A stretch of 64,000 nucleotides of DNA from Eumeta japonica (GCA_005406025.1 BGZK01000223.1:186001-250000), one strand, 5' to 3'; counted from the first letter of the stretch, positions 46,153 through 58,037 are shown. Notes: generated by a model not told the origin, from the letters alone. Numbers and translations are program-made.

Positions 46153-46345
46153 AGCTGTCCCGCCCGCTTCGCTGGGTAATTTTTATTTATAAATAAAATG
46201 GCGAAGGATTTACGGAATTCGAAAAATGAGTAGCCTAGAACCATCTACAAATCATTCCTCATCGAATGGTCCCAGTCCCATATCTATACGTTTAGTAGTT
46301 TTACGTGATTGGCGAACAAAGACAACCTATTTTCATTATATATGC
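46153..46345 (-). mobile_element. Helitron-like 3' end, minus strand
   Basis: On the minus strand the piece ends CCCAGCGAAGCGGGCGGGACAGCTAG and the next base is T, as in the plus-strand piece at 26801-27001. Its body has CAATCACGTAAAACTACTAAACG, the TTTCACGCCAAAACTACT phrase in diverged form. It is a truncated non-autonomous copy. Confidence 0.5.
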
Positions 46346-46537
46346 ATAGATTAAGTGCACATACTTGAGCCTGTCACCAGATGTACAGTCTTCAAAGGAA
46401 AAATTATAACACCGTATAGAATTAAATACTTATCTAAACAATTTTTTAATTAAATTAAATTCAAAATTGTATATGAAAATTTGAAAAGTACGCACGAAAA
46501 ACGCTCTTGTTAAGTATATCACTTTAATAACATTTTC

Positions 46538-46960
46538 TTGTATTGTATCCATAGTACAACATCCTTCCATTGTATACGTAGTACAACAACAAATTTATAT
46601 CTAAGGTACGTCCCGTCTCTAACACGCCAGCACTGGATGTTTAACTACAACTCACGCTCGACCGGCGTTCGCTTCTCCTCTTATTGTTCCGCCTTAGGTA
46701 ATGCGAGCCTAAAGGGGATAAGACTCATCCGGAGATCGATATCGTTGACCCGGTTTACGGCTGTTTTGTCCGCGATAAGTACGAGCGTTCACGTGTCCGA
46801 CGCCGTAAAAAAGATGGATGGTAAAAAGCTGTATATGACCCTTTCGTTGCCAGTACAGAAAGCTATATGTTTTCTAATTAGCTGCACAAGCGGGAAAACT
46901 GCATTCACTGACGGGTTATTATGCGTGTTGTCTTGTACATTTGTCAACCTCCAACTCTAA
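46538..46960 (+). other. 140-codon ORF over a GC-richer island, unrecognised
   Basis: Open through a less AT-rich region (46600-46850; ACCGGCGTTCGC, GATCGATATCG, CACGTGTCCGACGCCG). The translation begins MYCIHSTTSFHCIRSTT, made by an imperfect 36-bp direct repeat (TTGTAT-CCATAGTACAACA / TTGTAT-ACGTAGTACAACA at 46540-46590). No domain recognised. The CACGTG E-box and the CG-rich composition make a regulatory element the likelier explanation. Confidence 0.2.
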
Positions 46961-47761
46961 GGTATCTAAATACGAGCTAGACTAGCATGGCATTTCATAG
47001 TACATTGTATAAAAGCGCTCACATTTGACTCACACTGTGTTACGTCTACTAGACCACCGAGTTCATAGGATAGATAAATCAAAGCTCAATATCTGACAGT
47101 ATATCATTCTATCAGAGCTTGCGGTTGACACGAGTGGACGTTTAATTGAATGGAGGACAAAGGAGGATAGTGATCGTCAGCACCAGCAAGGAGATACGAA
47201 ATGTTACAATTTTAAAAGGAATGTTTCGGAGGCATCACGCTGATCGGTCATAGTTGATTAGAAATTCGTGACAATCCTTTTTTTTTTCTGAAAATTTAGA
47301 TAATTTTAAGTAACTGATTTGAAAAATATTTTTAGATCTTCTTTTACGAAGACATATTTCTTGAATATTCTTATAGCGTGACGTCACAAATCTGTACAAT
47401 GGCTGTGTCTTTCTTTCTCTTAATCTTAAAAGTTCCCTACACGTTCGAAAAAAAATGTAGTGGATTATTGCCGGAAAATTTTGGAAAAATTATTGACTAC
47501 AACCAAGCAGTATTTTTGATATCAAAATCTGATAGTAGTTTCGGTAATTTATCTTTCAAAATATATCAAACATAACGTATTATTATTATGTTATTACACA
47601 AACGAATTATCATAAAACTTCTTGTATAAGATTTGTATCACCCCATTGCAGAGCAGTTTTTCCTTCATTTTTTATTTCATAATGAGGACTTTATGCATTA
47701 AATACTCCACGTTGACCCAGTATATTTAAGTTTAATCAAAAACTCGTTATTTAATCCGCTT
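46961..47761. other. AT-rich stretch, nothing recognised
   Basis: A 65-codon ORF at 47378-47575 has no motif. The remainder is unremarkable. Confidence 0.4.
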
Positions 47762-47822
47762 GTTGTCAAGAATCGAAGCCTTATGACTCAGCGACAATGT
47801 GCTAACCACTCGGCTACCATCG
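47762..47822 (-). repeat. tRNA-derived SINE head or tRNA relic
   Basis: On the minus strand: TGGTAGCCGAGTGGTTAGCAC is an excellent A box of the Ser/Leu-tRNA style (TAGCCGAGTGGTTA), and AAGGCTTCGATTCTTG is the B box. The long-variable-arm layout of tRNA-Ser is not preserved and the stem ends do not pair. A SINE head derived from such a tRNA is the best reading. Confidence 0.6.
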
Positions 47823-47950
47823 TTATAATTATTATATTTACAATTAATATTTATAATAAAATAAGTATAATTAATATTTTAGGTGTAACATCACAACACA
47901 TATACAAAAATCTAGCACATGGCATAAGAAATATGAAATAATTGCAAACA

Positions 47951-48193
47951 ATGAGCGACTTTCTTATTATTAACACTAGACATACGAATGACCTTACTGC
48001 TCATAAAACCCGACTAAGCAAAATTAGCTAATCATTTAAGGGGCAATGCTTACACTTTCATAATAATGTCCCAGCTGGGATTCAAAATTTACCATTTCAT
48101 GAAATTAAAAATTTCATTAATAAAAAATTATATGCCAAGAGCTATTATTCCACGCCTGATTGGAACACATCAGGTTGTTTCATATTATTTTAA
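47951..48193 (+). pseudogene. LINE (CR1/Daphne-like) reverse transcriptase, C-terminal end
   Basis: Eighty codons in one frame with a single internal stop (TAA at 48029). It reads INTRHTNDLTAHKTRLSKIS, then after the stop SFKGQCLHFHNNVP, AGIQNLPFHEIKNFINKKL and AKSYYSTPDW. This is the conserved tail of arthropod CR1-like LINE ORF2 proteins: the Y-N-T-R-x-x-x-x-L motif, T-R-L-S-K, S-F-x-G-x-x-x-x-F-(Y/H)-N-x-(I/V)-P, the F-K/I-K helix and a final (K/S)-x-Y-Y-(S/T)-x-x-(D/E). The copy is strongly 5'-truncated; the catalytic YADD part is not upstream. It adjoins the minus-strand SINE head at 47762. Confidence 0.8.
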
Positions 48194-50039
48194 ACTGTTT
48201 TACTAGTTTTATTAACTATTCAGTATTCTATGCCTATGAGAAAAAAGAGCGAACCTTGAGTTTCATGCCCATTTTTCTTAAGATGAATCAGCATTCGGAA
48301 TGATATGGTGATAACGTTTATATCTAAAGAATACAATCATGACCCACTTCAATAGCTACCTATTACCTACGAAATTAAGTTAATTTTGAAATGATTTGGT
48401 ACTAATTTAATATCTTTAATTTTCTAATTTAATAAAAGATGCAAAAATCTGAAACAAAGGGATATTTTTGCAAAAACGTCATTTTTGGGCGTAGATTTAC
48501 ATTTTAGGACCGGCCTGTGATACGTCGACACGACACGCGTATATTAGATAATGCTAGTATACAGATTAGTAAAAGTATCAGCGCTTCAGTCATTGTAACC
48601 ATTTACAAAATCTCAGCCACGTAGTAACAAAACATACGGGAACGGCAAGCGGCAGCAAACGAAGTGATAAGCTATAATAAACTTGTGGAAGAATGTATAT
48701 TGAATCTATGTCAATGACTCCGATTGCTTGGATAGTGTACATCTACACTAATTTTCAACTTTCACGGATAAAATTTGAAACTAGCATTTGTTGATTGGTA
48801 ATTTTATTTTCTAGTCTTTCATTCAAAACAAACTGAATCCTTTATAATTTTTCATGTTTAATTATTGGCTTCAATAATAACTGATATCTTTTTATCTTCC
48901 ATGCTTCCGTAGTCATTCAATTCTTTATCGAGCATCGCGATTCGATCCCGTAACAGTCATTTTCATACAGTTAAATTATAACGCCTTAGAAGTACCATAA
49001 GCTACACGTTAATATTTTATAAAATAATGTCACACACTTTATTATATTAAAAAAATATTTTTCAGCGCGATTGTTACCCGATTTTCTTGGTTGTGCGTTG
49101 ATTTAATTTTGCGTACCTGTAAACAAAAAGAAAATAAAATATTAATACTCAACAAGTCACTCTTCAATTTCAATTATATCAAATATTGCAACAATAGCAT
49201 AATGACGACATGCTTCGAGACCAATACTGATGTTTTAGGTTTTTCGTCATCCTCCTTCTGAAACATACCCACGCATAACCTTTTATTTCATATTGGACAT
49301 TAAACCCTCTACACCGCGGTTTTCGAGTTACTGTCTATCAATGACCGTCGTCCCCAATTAGGTGACAGTATCCTGGACCGACCAAGTGGGTACGCGATTA
49401 ATGCTGAATGACGGACCGAGTAGGTTAATTTGAGTTACGTTCGATAGTCTTTGGTCAATTCGTCAATCGTGATCTATATTTAAAGTACCTCAAAACCTTT
49501 TACACAAAAAGGTCAAAACTTATAGCTATTGAGCAGGTTACTACTATTATTAATAAGTATTGAAAGTGTGTACAATTGATTTCAATATCCTTATATATAA
49601 CATTATGCAATGCAATAATAAATAAACTTTATATAAGAAAACAACAGTTTACCTAAATGTTATTGTTATAACACAGCGCGACCAAAGTATTATAACTTCA
49701 ACTGAAGTATAAATTTAAATTTCATCGAATTCAAGAGTTTCATTATAAATTCCAAATATAAATGGATACTGAAAATTATTAACTCATTTCCACAAAGAAA
49801 TCTATTTATAGATCTCAGATATAAGCTTATGAAATATATTGCATATCCTAAATAAATACGTATTTCGTGAGAGCTATTTGATATTATTCCATTTCGCAAT
49901 ATTTCTCTATACGTTGCGCAGTAAAAATACAAAACGTCAAAGCAAACAGACGTAATGTATTCACGACAAACAAAAACCGGCCGCGACGATTTGAATTTTT
50001 AACTCATCCGAAACGAAACGGGAAACTATGTTATGGAAA
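48194..50039. other. AT-rich stretch, nothing recognised
   Basis: Small CG-rich words near 48520-48545 (ACGTCGACACGACACGCG). The 80-codon minus ORF at 49690-49932 is Ile/Leu/Tyr-rich without motif. Confidence 0.4.
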
Positions 50040-50400
50040 CACCTGGAAATTCCAATTGGAATTATCCGTCGCGGGCGGCGACGCGAGCGCGGCGGGCGGC
50101 GCGCCGGCTAAATTAAATCAAAAGCTCCCGAAAGCCCCGCAATAGACAAAATATACGGGAGCGAATTCTACCCGTAAATTGGAAGGGGCGAACGGTCCCG
50201 GCACGACCGCCGACTATAATTAGGACGCTGCGAGCGACTCGTTGCCGGCAAATGAATCGCGATAGCTCGGGTAAGTGGCGCCGTCCGGGAAAAAGTCGAG
50301 CTTAAGGTCGCGTTACGGGGCGGAGCTGTAATTTTGCTTGCATGCGATCGAGAACGAAAGTCGAGTTTCTTCCGTGCACCGGTGAAATACATAATTCGGA
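50040..50400. promoter_or_regulatory. Large GC-rich island, candidate conserved element
   Basis: One of the most GC-rich blocks in the window: GTCGCGGGCGGCGACGCGAG, CGGCGGGCGGCGCGCCGG, then alternating AT words (TAAATTAAATCAAA) and CG words (CGGTCCCGGCACGACCGCC). It contains a donor-like CTCGG|GTAAGT at 50271, a CAATTGGAATT palindrome upstream and a GCATGC word. Open frames exist on the minus strand only and are Arg/Ser-rich. I read it as a promoter-like or enhancer island. Confidence 0.35.
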
Positions 50401-50536
50401 GTTTGGCTTGAATAATACGTTCAAAAATGGTAGTTCGGAGGGCTTAAAAATTATACGAAATAATTAATAATTGTTCAAAAAAAAGTATTTTTGTAATATT
50501 TTATTGGTGTGGGAGTTTCAAGAAAGATTGATGCCT

Positions 50537-50640
50537 TTTTTAGCCGACTGCGCAACTCAAAGGAGGATACTTTGTTTTGTTTGTTCCTTTGTGGGGTTCT
50601 AGAAACTAAGCGCGTGAACCGATTTTGATGATTCTTACGT
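50537..50640 (+). repeat. CCCGACTGCGGC-family fragment
   Basis: TTTTTAGCCGACTGCGCAACTCAAAGGAGG, then GGGGTTCTAGAAAC and AACCGATTTTGATG. It belongs with 12216 and 35050. Confidence 0.5.
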
Positions 50641-50921
50641 CTTTCGATTAGTCTTAATCTTGTGTCATTAAAGACACAACAGTAATCAAAACTCAATACG
50701 ACAACAAGCAGGCACCATATTGTGAAAAAGAGTAAACGTCACAAACTGTCATGTGAGGTGTCATAGAATAATCCTTAAAAATCATCTTTAGTTTTCCCAA
50801 TGATTTTTCATTTTAAATGCCCATTTAAGATTTATAATGATTTAAAGTTGGTTAGCAATCATTCTCACTTAAACTTTTGAAATTTAGAATAAGTCTGTAA
50901 TAAAGTTCCTATAATCGTATA

Positions 50922-52085
50922 CTAGGGCTGCTACTTATGTATCCGGAAATGACCACACACAGAACAATATTTAAAAAGTAATTACAGCATTTAAAAATGA
51001 AATTTCTTGGCTGTAGAATACAGTTTTTCATGTAACTGTCAATTGTTTTACCATTGTGGCATCACGTTGAAAATTGCGTGTCTTTATCACCATGGATTTA
51101 ACTGATCAAAATTTTCGTACGATGATTTATTACAAATTTTGGTATAAACTAACTCAAAAACAGTGCATCGATGAATTCACTTCAACTTTTGGGGATGAAG
51201 CATCATCAAAAACCAAATTGTACCACTGGTCCAGTGAGTTTAATCGTGGGTGGTCTATACTCACAGACAAATTTAAAAAAGATCGCCCAAAATCGTTTAT
51301 TGTACCACTAAATATCGATATTTTGCGGGAACTAATAATACAAGATCATCATATTACACATAACGAGATAAAGGTGTCCCTGAGCGTAAATATGACAAGC
51401 ATTAGATTGAATAAGGCATTAGACTGAAATTTGACTGTAAAAAAAATTTGTTCGTGTTCGATTCCGCACAACTTGAGCATTGATCAAAATCAGGCTCGTG
51501 TCGATCGGTGCAAAAAAATTATAAAAATATACAATCATGTTTCTTAAAAAGCTGTTTATAATATCTTGATAGGTAATGAATCTTGGATCTATGCCTTATG
51601 ACCCCGAAACTAAACAACAGTTAACGGTGTGGGTGTACCAAGATGAGGCGAACCCAACAAAAGTGATTCGTGCCGAAAGCCCTTTGAACCAAATGGTTGC
51701 CTGTTTTTTGGTATAAACGGGCATGTGGTTACAGCACCACCAGAGAATCGGAAAACGGTTAATTCTGAGTGGTACATAATCGTTTTTTTGTCAGAAATCT
51801 TTGTAGAAATGAGAAAAAACAACTGACAACGCAGAATCATTCTTCATCATGACAATGCTAGCTGTCACACGTCGGCCGAAGCAACTCGATTTTGGGAAGG
51901 TCAAAAAATTGAATTGATAGGTCATCCGCCGTATAGTCCCGATTTGACACCCAAAGATTGTTATTTATCCCTAAGAGTGAAGAATAAATTACGTGGTCGA
52001 ACCGCGAAGAGGCCGTTGACGCGTTCAAAATGCACATTTTCGAGATACCTCAATCAGAATGGAAAAAGTACTATAAAAATCTATT
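50922..52085 (+). pseudogene. mariner transposase relic (cecropia/mellifera-like, DD34D)
   Basis: A candidate 5' inverted repeat starts CTAGGGCTGCTACTTATG after TA at 50920. The transposase ATG is at 51092, about 170 nt inside, as in intact mariners. Frame 1 (to 51427) gives MDLTDQNFRTMIYYKFW and the HTH region with YHWSSEFNRG. After a break, a second segment reads VKKICSCSIPHNLS to IGNESWIYA, with a stop at 51545. In the third, PETKQQLTVWVYQDEANP precedes QMVACF. In the fourth, RIILHHDNASCHTSAEATRF leads, after a 1-nt loss near 51900, to GHPPYSPDLTPKD. Later KNKLRGR and AVDAFKMHIFEIPQSEWKK follow with more shifts. The first catalytic Asp is Asn (51575-51577). The second (51852) and third (51956) remain, 34 residues apart once the 1-nt loss is allowed for. 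The 3' inverted repeat was not found. Dead element. Confidence 0.9.
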
Positions 52086-52129
52086 TCTTATTTTTAATAA
52101 AGTTAGTAATACTTTTATATTGACTGCAC

Positions 52130-53569
52130 CTATTGTATAATAATTTTAATTGCTTCAAACAGATCGGAATGTTTTTGAAGAATTTCGAAAAATATGTATT
52201 ACTTGCTGAAACATTTTATTTGCGAACACAAATAAAACAAAATCTGTGCAAAAAGAAAGACATAAAAATTTCAAAATTTTTGTGATAAAAATATTTCTAA
52301 GTATTGAAATATCGTTATATTCTCTCAGCATTTCCTTTTTTTAACAAGAAATAATGTTTGAATGTTTTACATTCTTTATACAGTCAAATTACATATTTTT
52401 TTGTTTATTATTAAAATAGTAAGAAATACAGTAAATTGAAATTTAATAAATTTAAGAATAACGTCATCTATTATTAAAATATTCAACTATAGAAAAAAAG
52501 GACTACATTATTTTTGTAACAGTGCCCTCTATGTATAAATTATATTATTATTTATTTATTTATTTTCAAACGTTTTAATTGCATTGTTATTTTTCAATTC
52601 ATACCTAATACATATTTATATGTAGCGAAAGGAACTTCGTTTCAACCAGATGTCCCAAAGACAATTCGTTTTTACATTTCTTAGTTCAGTTTTACGCAAT
52701 CGGATTTTTCAAATTTTCTTAGTTAATTTTATTTCATGAGTTCCTAAATGTCGTATAAAAAAATGTACAAAACTGACCAGAAAGTAGATGTCAGAAAACT
52801 AGTAACGACAGCATCAAAACATATCAAAAAACTGTATTTCTAATTAAAATTAATTTCTTTGTCTGCTTACATTTACGATTTATATTGATATAAACAGTTT
52901 TGGAATATAAAAAACACGTTATTGTAATAATTCAATACATACGTTTATATGATTAGCCTGGACCTTGAATGGATCTATAGAATTACTTTTAATTCTGACA
53001 GTTTTGAAGGATCTATTCGTTCCTTGCCATATTTAAATACGATTGATAAAATAAGTATAATTGATGAATACGCAGTTTTGCCCCTACTTACAACAAATCT
53101 GCCATGGATCGAATTAAATTGAAGCTATCTCAAGTTGTTTTAATGCTGACGGCAAGGAAGGCATATTTATCGACTTTAGAAACTGGTGTACAGTGTACCG
53201 GAAAGTGCTTAATGTCCCATTATGACTGATAGATCAAAGTACAAAAGAAAATCGACGCACATCACGTTGTAGGGCAGAGATCCGATCCATTAAGATATTT
53301 TTATAACCATGTACATAGCAGCGCAATGTATTTATGAAATGTAATTATATTCTCAAAGTGAACCTTCGGAATATTAAAAAAAATGTGTGGCAAACTTTCA
53401 TTTTTTTTTATCAGAGTACCTACTTCATACAATGTGTGGTTAATCAATGTTTGTATTTCGAAAGAATGTTAACGGTCGATTATCTTATATCGAAATTTTG
53501 TGAATCACAACGCAGTAGCGCTGTTTATTTTGTGAAGAAGTACCAAGCAGCGCCTATAGAACAAGCACC
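52130..53569. other. AT-rich stretch 3' of the mariner relic
   Basis: The frame CFKQIGMFLKNFEKY at about 52153-52197 may be a displaced piece of the mariner C-terminus (normally WFKRMQKC...YFEK), implying a small insertion of about 70 bp. The rest holds no gene. Confidence 0.4.
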
Positions 53570-53617
53570 AGGTATTTTCGTAGAGACAGTAACCCTACTG
53601 TCTCTACGAAAATACCT
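53570..53617. repeat. Perfect 22-bp hairpin with 4-nt loop
   Basis: AGGTATTTTCGTAGAGACAG plus TA (22 nt), loop ACCC, then the exact reverse complement. A further direct repeat of the right arm's CTGTCTCTACGAA word follows at 53616-53630. A 22-bp perfect stem with so short a loop points to a recent fold-back duplication, a MITE core or a template-switch event. Confidence 0.97.
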
Positions 53618-53920
53618 GTCTCTACGAATATACTAAGAAACGCGTTAATGTGTGTAGCCACGTGTAGCGTTAACGCTCATAAAGTGTTTAAGCTACGTTT
53701 ATTTGGCAGCCATTGTGCTACGCCTTTTGTTACGGTTAGTGCTACGAAAGCATCAACGCTACGAGACAGCCGGTGGCGATATGTACGTTCGTTTGAAATA
53801 TAAAGAGGACTTAACACACGGACGGCTAAGAGAACAGTCCGTATGTATGATGCTCTCGCACGGAATGTACTTCTACGTAATTCCATACGGAAAACTATAC
53901 AGATATTATAACACAAAATA
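53618..53920. repeat. CTACG-rich degenerate repeat region
   Basis: CTACG or its complement CGTAG recurs many times between 53580 and 53880 (for example GTCTCTACGAATA, AAGCTACG, GTGCTACGCC, GTGCTACGAAAG, ACGCTACGAG, TTCTACGTAA), with GCGTTAACGC as a palindrome at 53663-53672. The pattern suggests a degenerate minisatellite or foldback element continuous with the hairpin at 53570. Short ORFs on both strands (53677-53921) are incidental. Confidence 0.5.
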
Positions 53921-54894
53921 AGACTCTTTTATCTTTTTTCTATATTTCAAAAGAAATACCGGTTTCTGGGCCGTGAATGTTTTACATTGAAATTTACATA
54001 AACTTTTCTACTGTTTTATAACGAAATGGAAAAAACGAAAACCTTTTACGTGATCACTGCGGTTCCAGTCTGTCTGTTATAGGTGGTAGTTGTTTTTGTC
54101 AAACTTTGTCGACTTCAATTAAGTCGATTTTAACCGAATAATTGGTAACTAATAAAAAGGCGAGCAATTAATCAAATTTTATTCCTGTCACTTTAGCAAT
54201 CAATATTGATAGATGTTCGTGATCAATATGATGTGATAAAATCAGATGGTGTTAAAGTAATTCGTATTCATTTCAAATGATACTTGAACAACAATAATTC
54301 ACATACACGAGAAATACTGCTTTTCGGTAATTACAACAACTACAAGTTGAAACCGAGAAAATATTTTATATAACCTTATGATTTACAATATTAAAATGTT
54401 AATATACGATATGATATCACCCTTTCGATAAAAAATAATAACGAAATAAAGCTTTTTGAAATAAAATCCTTCAACATTCTTAATACTTTACAAAATTGAA
54501 TCCTTATTTTTATGTAGATATCTGATTATTCAACAGATAGATAGAGATGAAAAGGTATCTGACTAACGAACAACGTTTTTCTTGTGGCACTTGTATTATT
54601 TTGTTTTATCTAAAACGCTATCTTCTTCTTCTTGTTACACCATAATCCATAATTTGGACAAATTTAAAAAAAAAAGCATGTTTAATTCGAAGGGAAGTTC
54701 TACCAGTATTTAATTAAATTTTTTGGTATCACTTTAGTCTCTGTAATAATCTCTGTTCAAACTGATACACCAGCGTCAATTTTATTGTGAAAATGCAAAA
54801 GCCAATGAGAATATTATAAGAATACTTGTCCAGGAGTAACATGTTTTATGGATTCGGCTCTTAGGGTGTTAATTTTGGAAAACTAAATGAGAAT
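53921..54894. other. AT-rich stretch, nothing recognised
   Basis: No gene or element boundary. TTCTTCTTCTTG at about 54620 is a tiny simple repeat. Confidence 0.4.
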
Positions 54895-55000
54895 CTATTT
54901 TTACGGTTCTGTAGTCAAACAATAAACGAATCTCATAGTTTTATGCTATTCGTTTGTCATCTGTCCTTCCGTCCGTATGTCATACTTTTATGACTATGCC
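54895..55000 (+). repeat. GTACGGAACCCT-family fragment, head side
   Basis: TTTTTACGGTTCTGTAGTCAAAC, then CGAATCTCATAGTTTTATGCTATTCGT and CATCTGTCCTTCCGTCCGTATGTC. It is the same phrase order as 4369-4445, with the upstream GGTTCCGTAG-like word kept. Confidence 0.5.
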
Positions 55001-56704
55001 ATTATGTTACCGATTCCGATAAAACTATACAAGCTAAGAAGTATGATAATTATGATAAAATATAAATCTTATATTAATCGTTATATAATAATGTACATAA
55101 ATTACACTCACCTCGTTATGTAGACTGTCTTTAGAGAAGTATTTTAAAATGCATTAAAATATTTAAATGAATTTAAAGCTCTTCAGTATATTATAAATAA
55201 TATACAATATGTTAACATGTCACCTTAAGCATATGTTTATATATGTCAAATACGTATTGTACAAATCAAATTTTATTTAACTTATTATATTTGAGTTAGT
55301 GTTGATTATAATAAAGTATTAAAGTACATTTTCTTTGATTATGTCACATAAATAATTAAAACTCTTCATTTAGTTCCACAATATACACAAAAGTATCATT
55401 AGTATTCTTTGTGAGAATAGAGACTGTATCCTCTTTACGAATTTCTAAGATTTCTAAGGTGTATCAGAATCAAAAATCAAAAACACACCTAAATAACAAC
55501 TATGTGATTTCTCGCAACAACAACTTAAATATATACAACAAGAGCTGACAATAAATCCATCTCAAAACCATTTAACACACATGTATTCAAAATATTTCAA
55601 AGCCTTTTCCCGGACCGGCTCTGTTTGCAACTGACGCAATATAAGCAACATCTTATGTTTACACAAAAAGCGAAAGAATTTCACAGAAATTCACAATAAA
55701 GATGAAACATCAGAGGAGATTTAATATAACTCGTCTGTGGATCCCAACTTAAGCGTACAGCGCAGAAAGCGTCAATGTATCCACCGACAATAACAATTCT
55801 ATTTCAAACGAGTTTCATATACGCGTCCAGACTGTCTGTGTTTATGGACAGTGGCGCATGTCGTCCGACAAATATACAAGAAATTGTTATGCAATAAATA
55901 CGAGTCATTGCGCATTTCGTCGATAAGCTCGGTGGTTGTATCAGACTTTTTTAGCTCTCTCGGTCGACAACTACTCCATCATCGACCGATCGTCGTAATC
56001 ACTGTCACATCCAAGTCGTTTGAAAACTACAGCTGTGGAAATTTATTTACAGAAAAAACGAAAATATTACTGCCGAACCATTCGAATAGTGGTGATTGAT
56101 TTTTAAAATTACTAAGTGCATGCACAACCCATAAATACATATATTTTAAGTTTTTTTTCCAAAGATATAAGCATTTATCTCTCAGTACGCGGGTTCGACT
56201 CACGCTTGTCTGCTTGTTCTACTTTTGTACACGCAGTTTTATTAAGAAAACGAATATTTTTTTTAGAGGCAACTTTCGACCAATAATGCCCAAAGAGCAA
56301 CAAATTATTTGTTGGTTCAGAAAATTATATCCAAGCAAAGATACTAAGATGTTTTTGTGAATCTGCAGGAAACGTCTATAATTCTTTAAGGAGGTCATTT
56401 TAGTTTATTCTATCCAAAATAAATATAAAATAATCAAAATATGGAAAAAGTATTCCTTTGAAATAATTACTGTGTATACCGACATTAATTACATTTTTTT
56501 TTTTCAATAACATGTATTACAAGAATAAGAACGTTTCTGAGATAATAAGGTAAAACAAAAACAGAAATGTAATTCAGTCTCTTTCAAAGTTCACCGTCCA
56601 TGTAATATGATAATTATTCTCAACGGTACTTACATAATGTGTTTTTTCCTTAGTCCGCAAATGTAACTGCGTAGTAACCAGAGCTGTCACGTAATTAAGA
56701 GCAT
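55001..56704. other. AT-rich; a less AT-rich block at 55720-56050
   Basis: The block at 55720-56050 (TTTCGTCGATAAGCTCGG, CTCGGTCGACAAC, ATCGACCGATCGTCG) has an 82-codon ORF with no motif and may be regulatory. At 56190 GCGGGTTCGACTC is a B-box-like word with no A box upstream. Confidence 0.35.
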
Positions 56705-56745
56705 CTCTCTCTGTCTCTTTCCCTCTCTCTCTCTCTCTCTCTCTC
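56705..56745. repeat. (CT)n microsatellite
   Basis: CTCTCTCTGTCTCTTTCC followed by an uninterrupted CT run of about 25 bp. Confidence 0.95.
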
Positions 56746-57954
56746 CCGTCTCGTAACTAGAAGAGTTTCGTAGGCTGGCCCGTCAGACCGAACTTAAGGC
56801 TCGTCACTTACAACATGAATACGTGATGAAGTACCTTTATTTATGACTGGCAGCGCCACTGTAGATGCAAATTACGTTCTGATTATTAGCCCAGTACACA
56901 GACAATATTTCCTTCGTAAGAGATCATTTATTAGTTTTTTTTTTTTAATGAATATTATGCATTTTATATCTATCACATCTACAATACCTGTACTGATTTC
57001 ATAGCTTTAAATCATATTTTGAATATATATTTTATTTTAAATATTTATTATCATTTGTCTTAAGAAAACCGATAATTTAGTATCGGTGATTAAGCGCCTA
57101 CTCCACCACTGTCGAGTTACATTTCAAGTAACCTTACAGGTTACTTCACTTAACACATTACATTCCACAATCTACAATTAGGATTACTCAACAAATAAAG
57201 CTCCAAGTACGTAATTATACCACATACACCAACAGTATACATCAATATAATGTATGAACGTAGGGTCTTCCCTATAATGCTTTACCCACCCGGTAAACGC
57301 AAAATTAAATGACGCTCGGTCTGTCATTTCTTACTTTGTATTGTATGTCGTGGGATATAACAGAATATAACAGTTTTGTTTTCTTTCAACAAAGCCATGT
57401 ACACAATTGTGTAACTTTCTTATATAAATATGGGATTGTCGCTATGTAATTTAAAATTACGCTTTGTGTTCATTTACAAGATATGGTCTGTTTATACGAC
57501 TATAGTTATTAAAAGTACACAGTTGTCAATATTCATAACAAATTAGTAACACTTATCATTATTTTTAAAAATTAGCAAAATTATGAAATAAGTCGCCATT
57601 ACCTACATAGCAAATGAAGATACTTATTAAATTTTGGTGGAACTAACACGTTACTCGCAACAACACTTGACAAAGTAAAAAATAACTAATTTGTAGCGAC
57701 TTGACAAGTTACTGGCTAATGCTGAAACAGACTCTAAATATATTAACATTTGAATTTAATTTTCTACATAACCCACAAAAAAAAGAAAACGGTTATATTG
57801 TCAGTATCTACAATATCTACATGAATCGTAAGTTTTGTCTGTTAATACAGTATTTTTGTCGAAATTTATGTTAAATATTCGTTTTATAACGCACTTCGTA
57901 TGTATACATTTACTATTTTTAAAAATTTAATCTAACTGTCTGTGTTTTTATCTG
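56746..57954. other. AT-rich stretch between two microsatellites
   Basis: Small palindromes occur (GTAACCTTACAGGTTAC at 57129-57145 is a 7-bp stem with a 3-nt loop). No gene. Confidence 0.4.
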
Positions 57955-58037
57955 TTGTGTGTGTGTGTGTGTGTTTGTGTGTGTGTGTTTGTGTGTGTGT
58001 GTGTGCGTGCGTGTGCGTGCGTATGTTCTTGCGTGTG
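57955..58037. repeat. (GT)n microsatellite with GC interruptions
   Basis: A run of GT units interrupted by TTT and by GCGT units toward the right (GTGCGTGCGTGTGCGTGCG). The plus strand is then strongly T/G-biased to about 58280. Confidence 0.95.

Noticed and set aside
47762..47822. Functional tRNA-Ser gene on the minus strand
   Set aside because: The D-arm is good but the stems do not close and the variable arm is wrong, so a SINE head is more likely.
53570..53617. miRNA precursor
   Set aside because: A 4-nt loop is too short for a normal miRNA precursor; fold-back duplication or a MITE core fits better.
56170..56215. B-box-like GCGGGTTCGACTC
   Set aside because: No A box at the right distance and no stems, so neither a tRNA nor a SINE can be supported.
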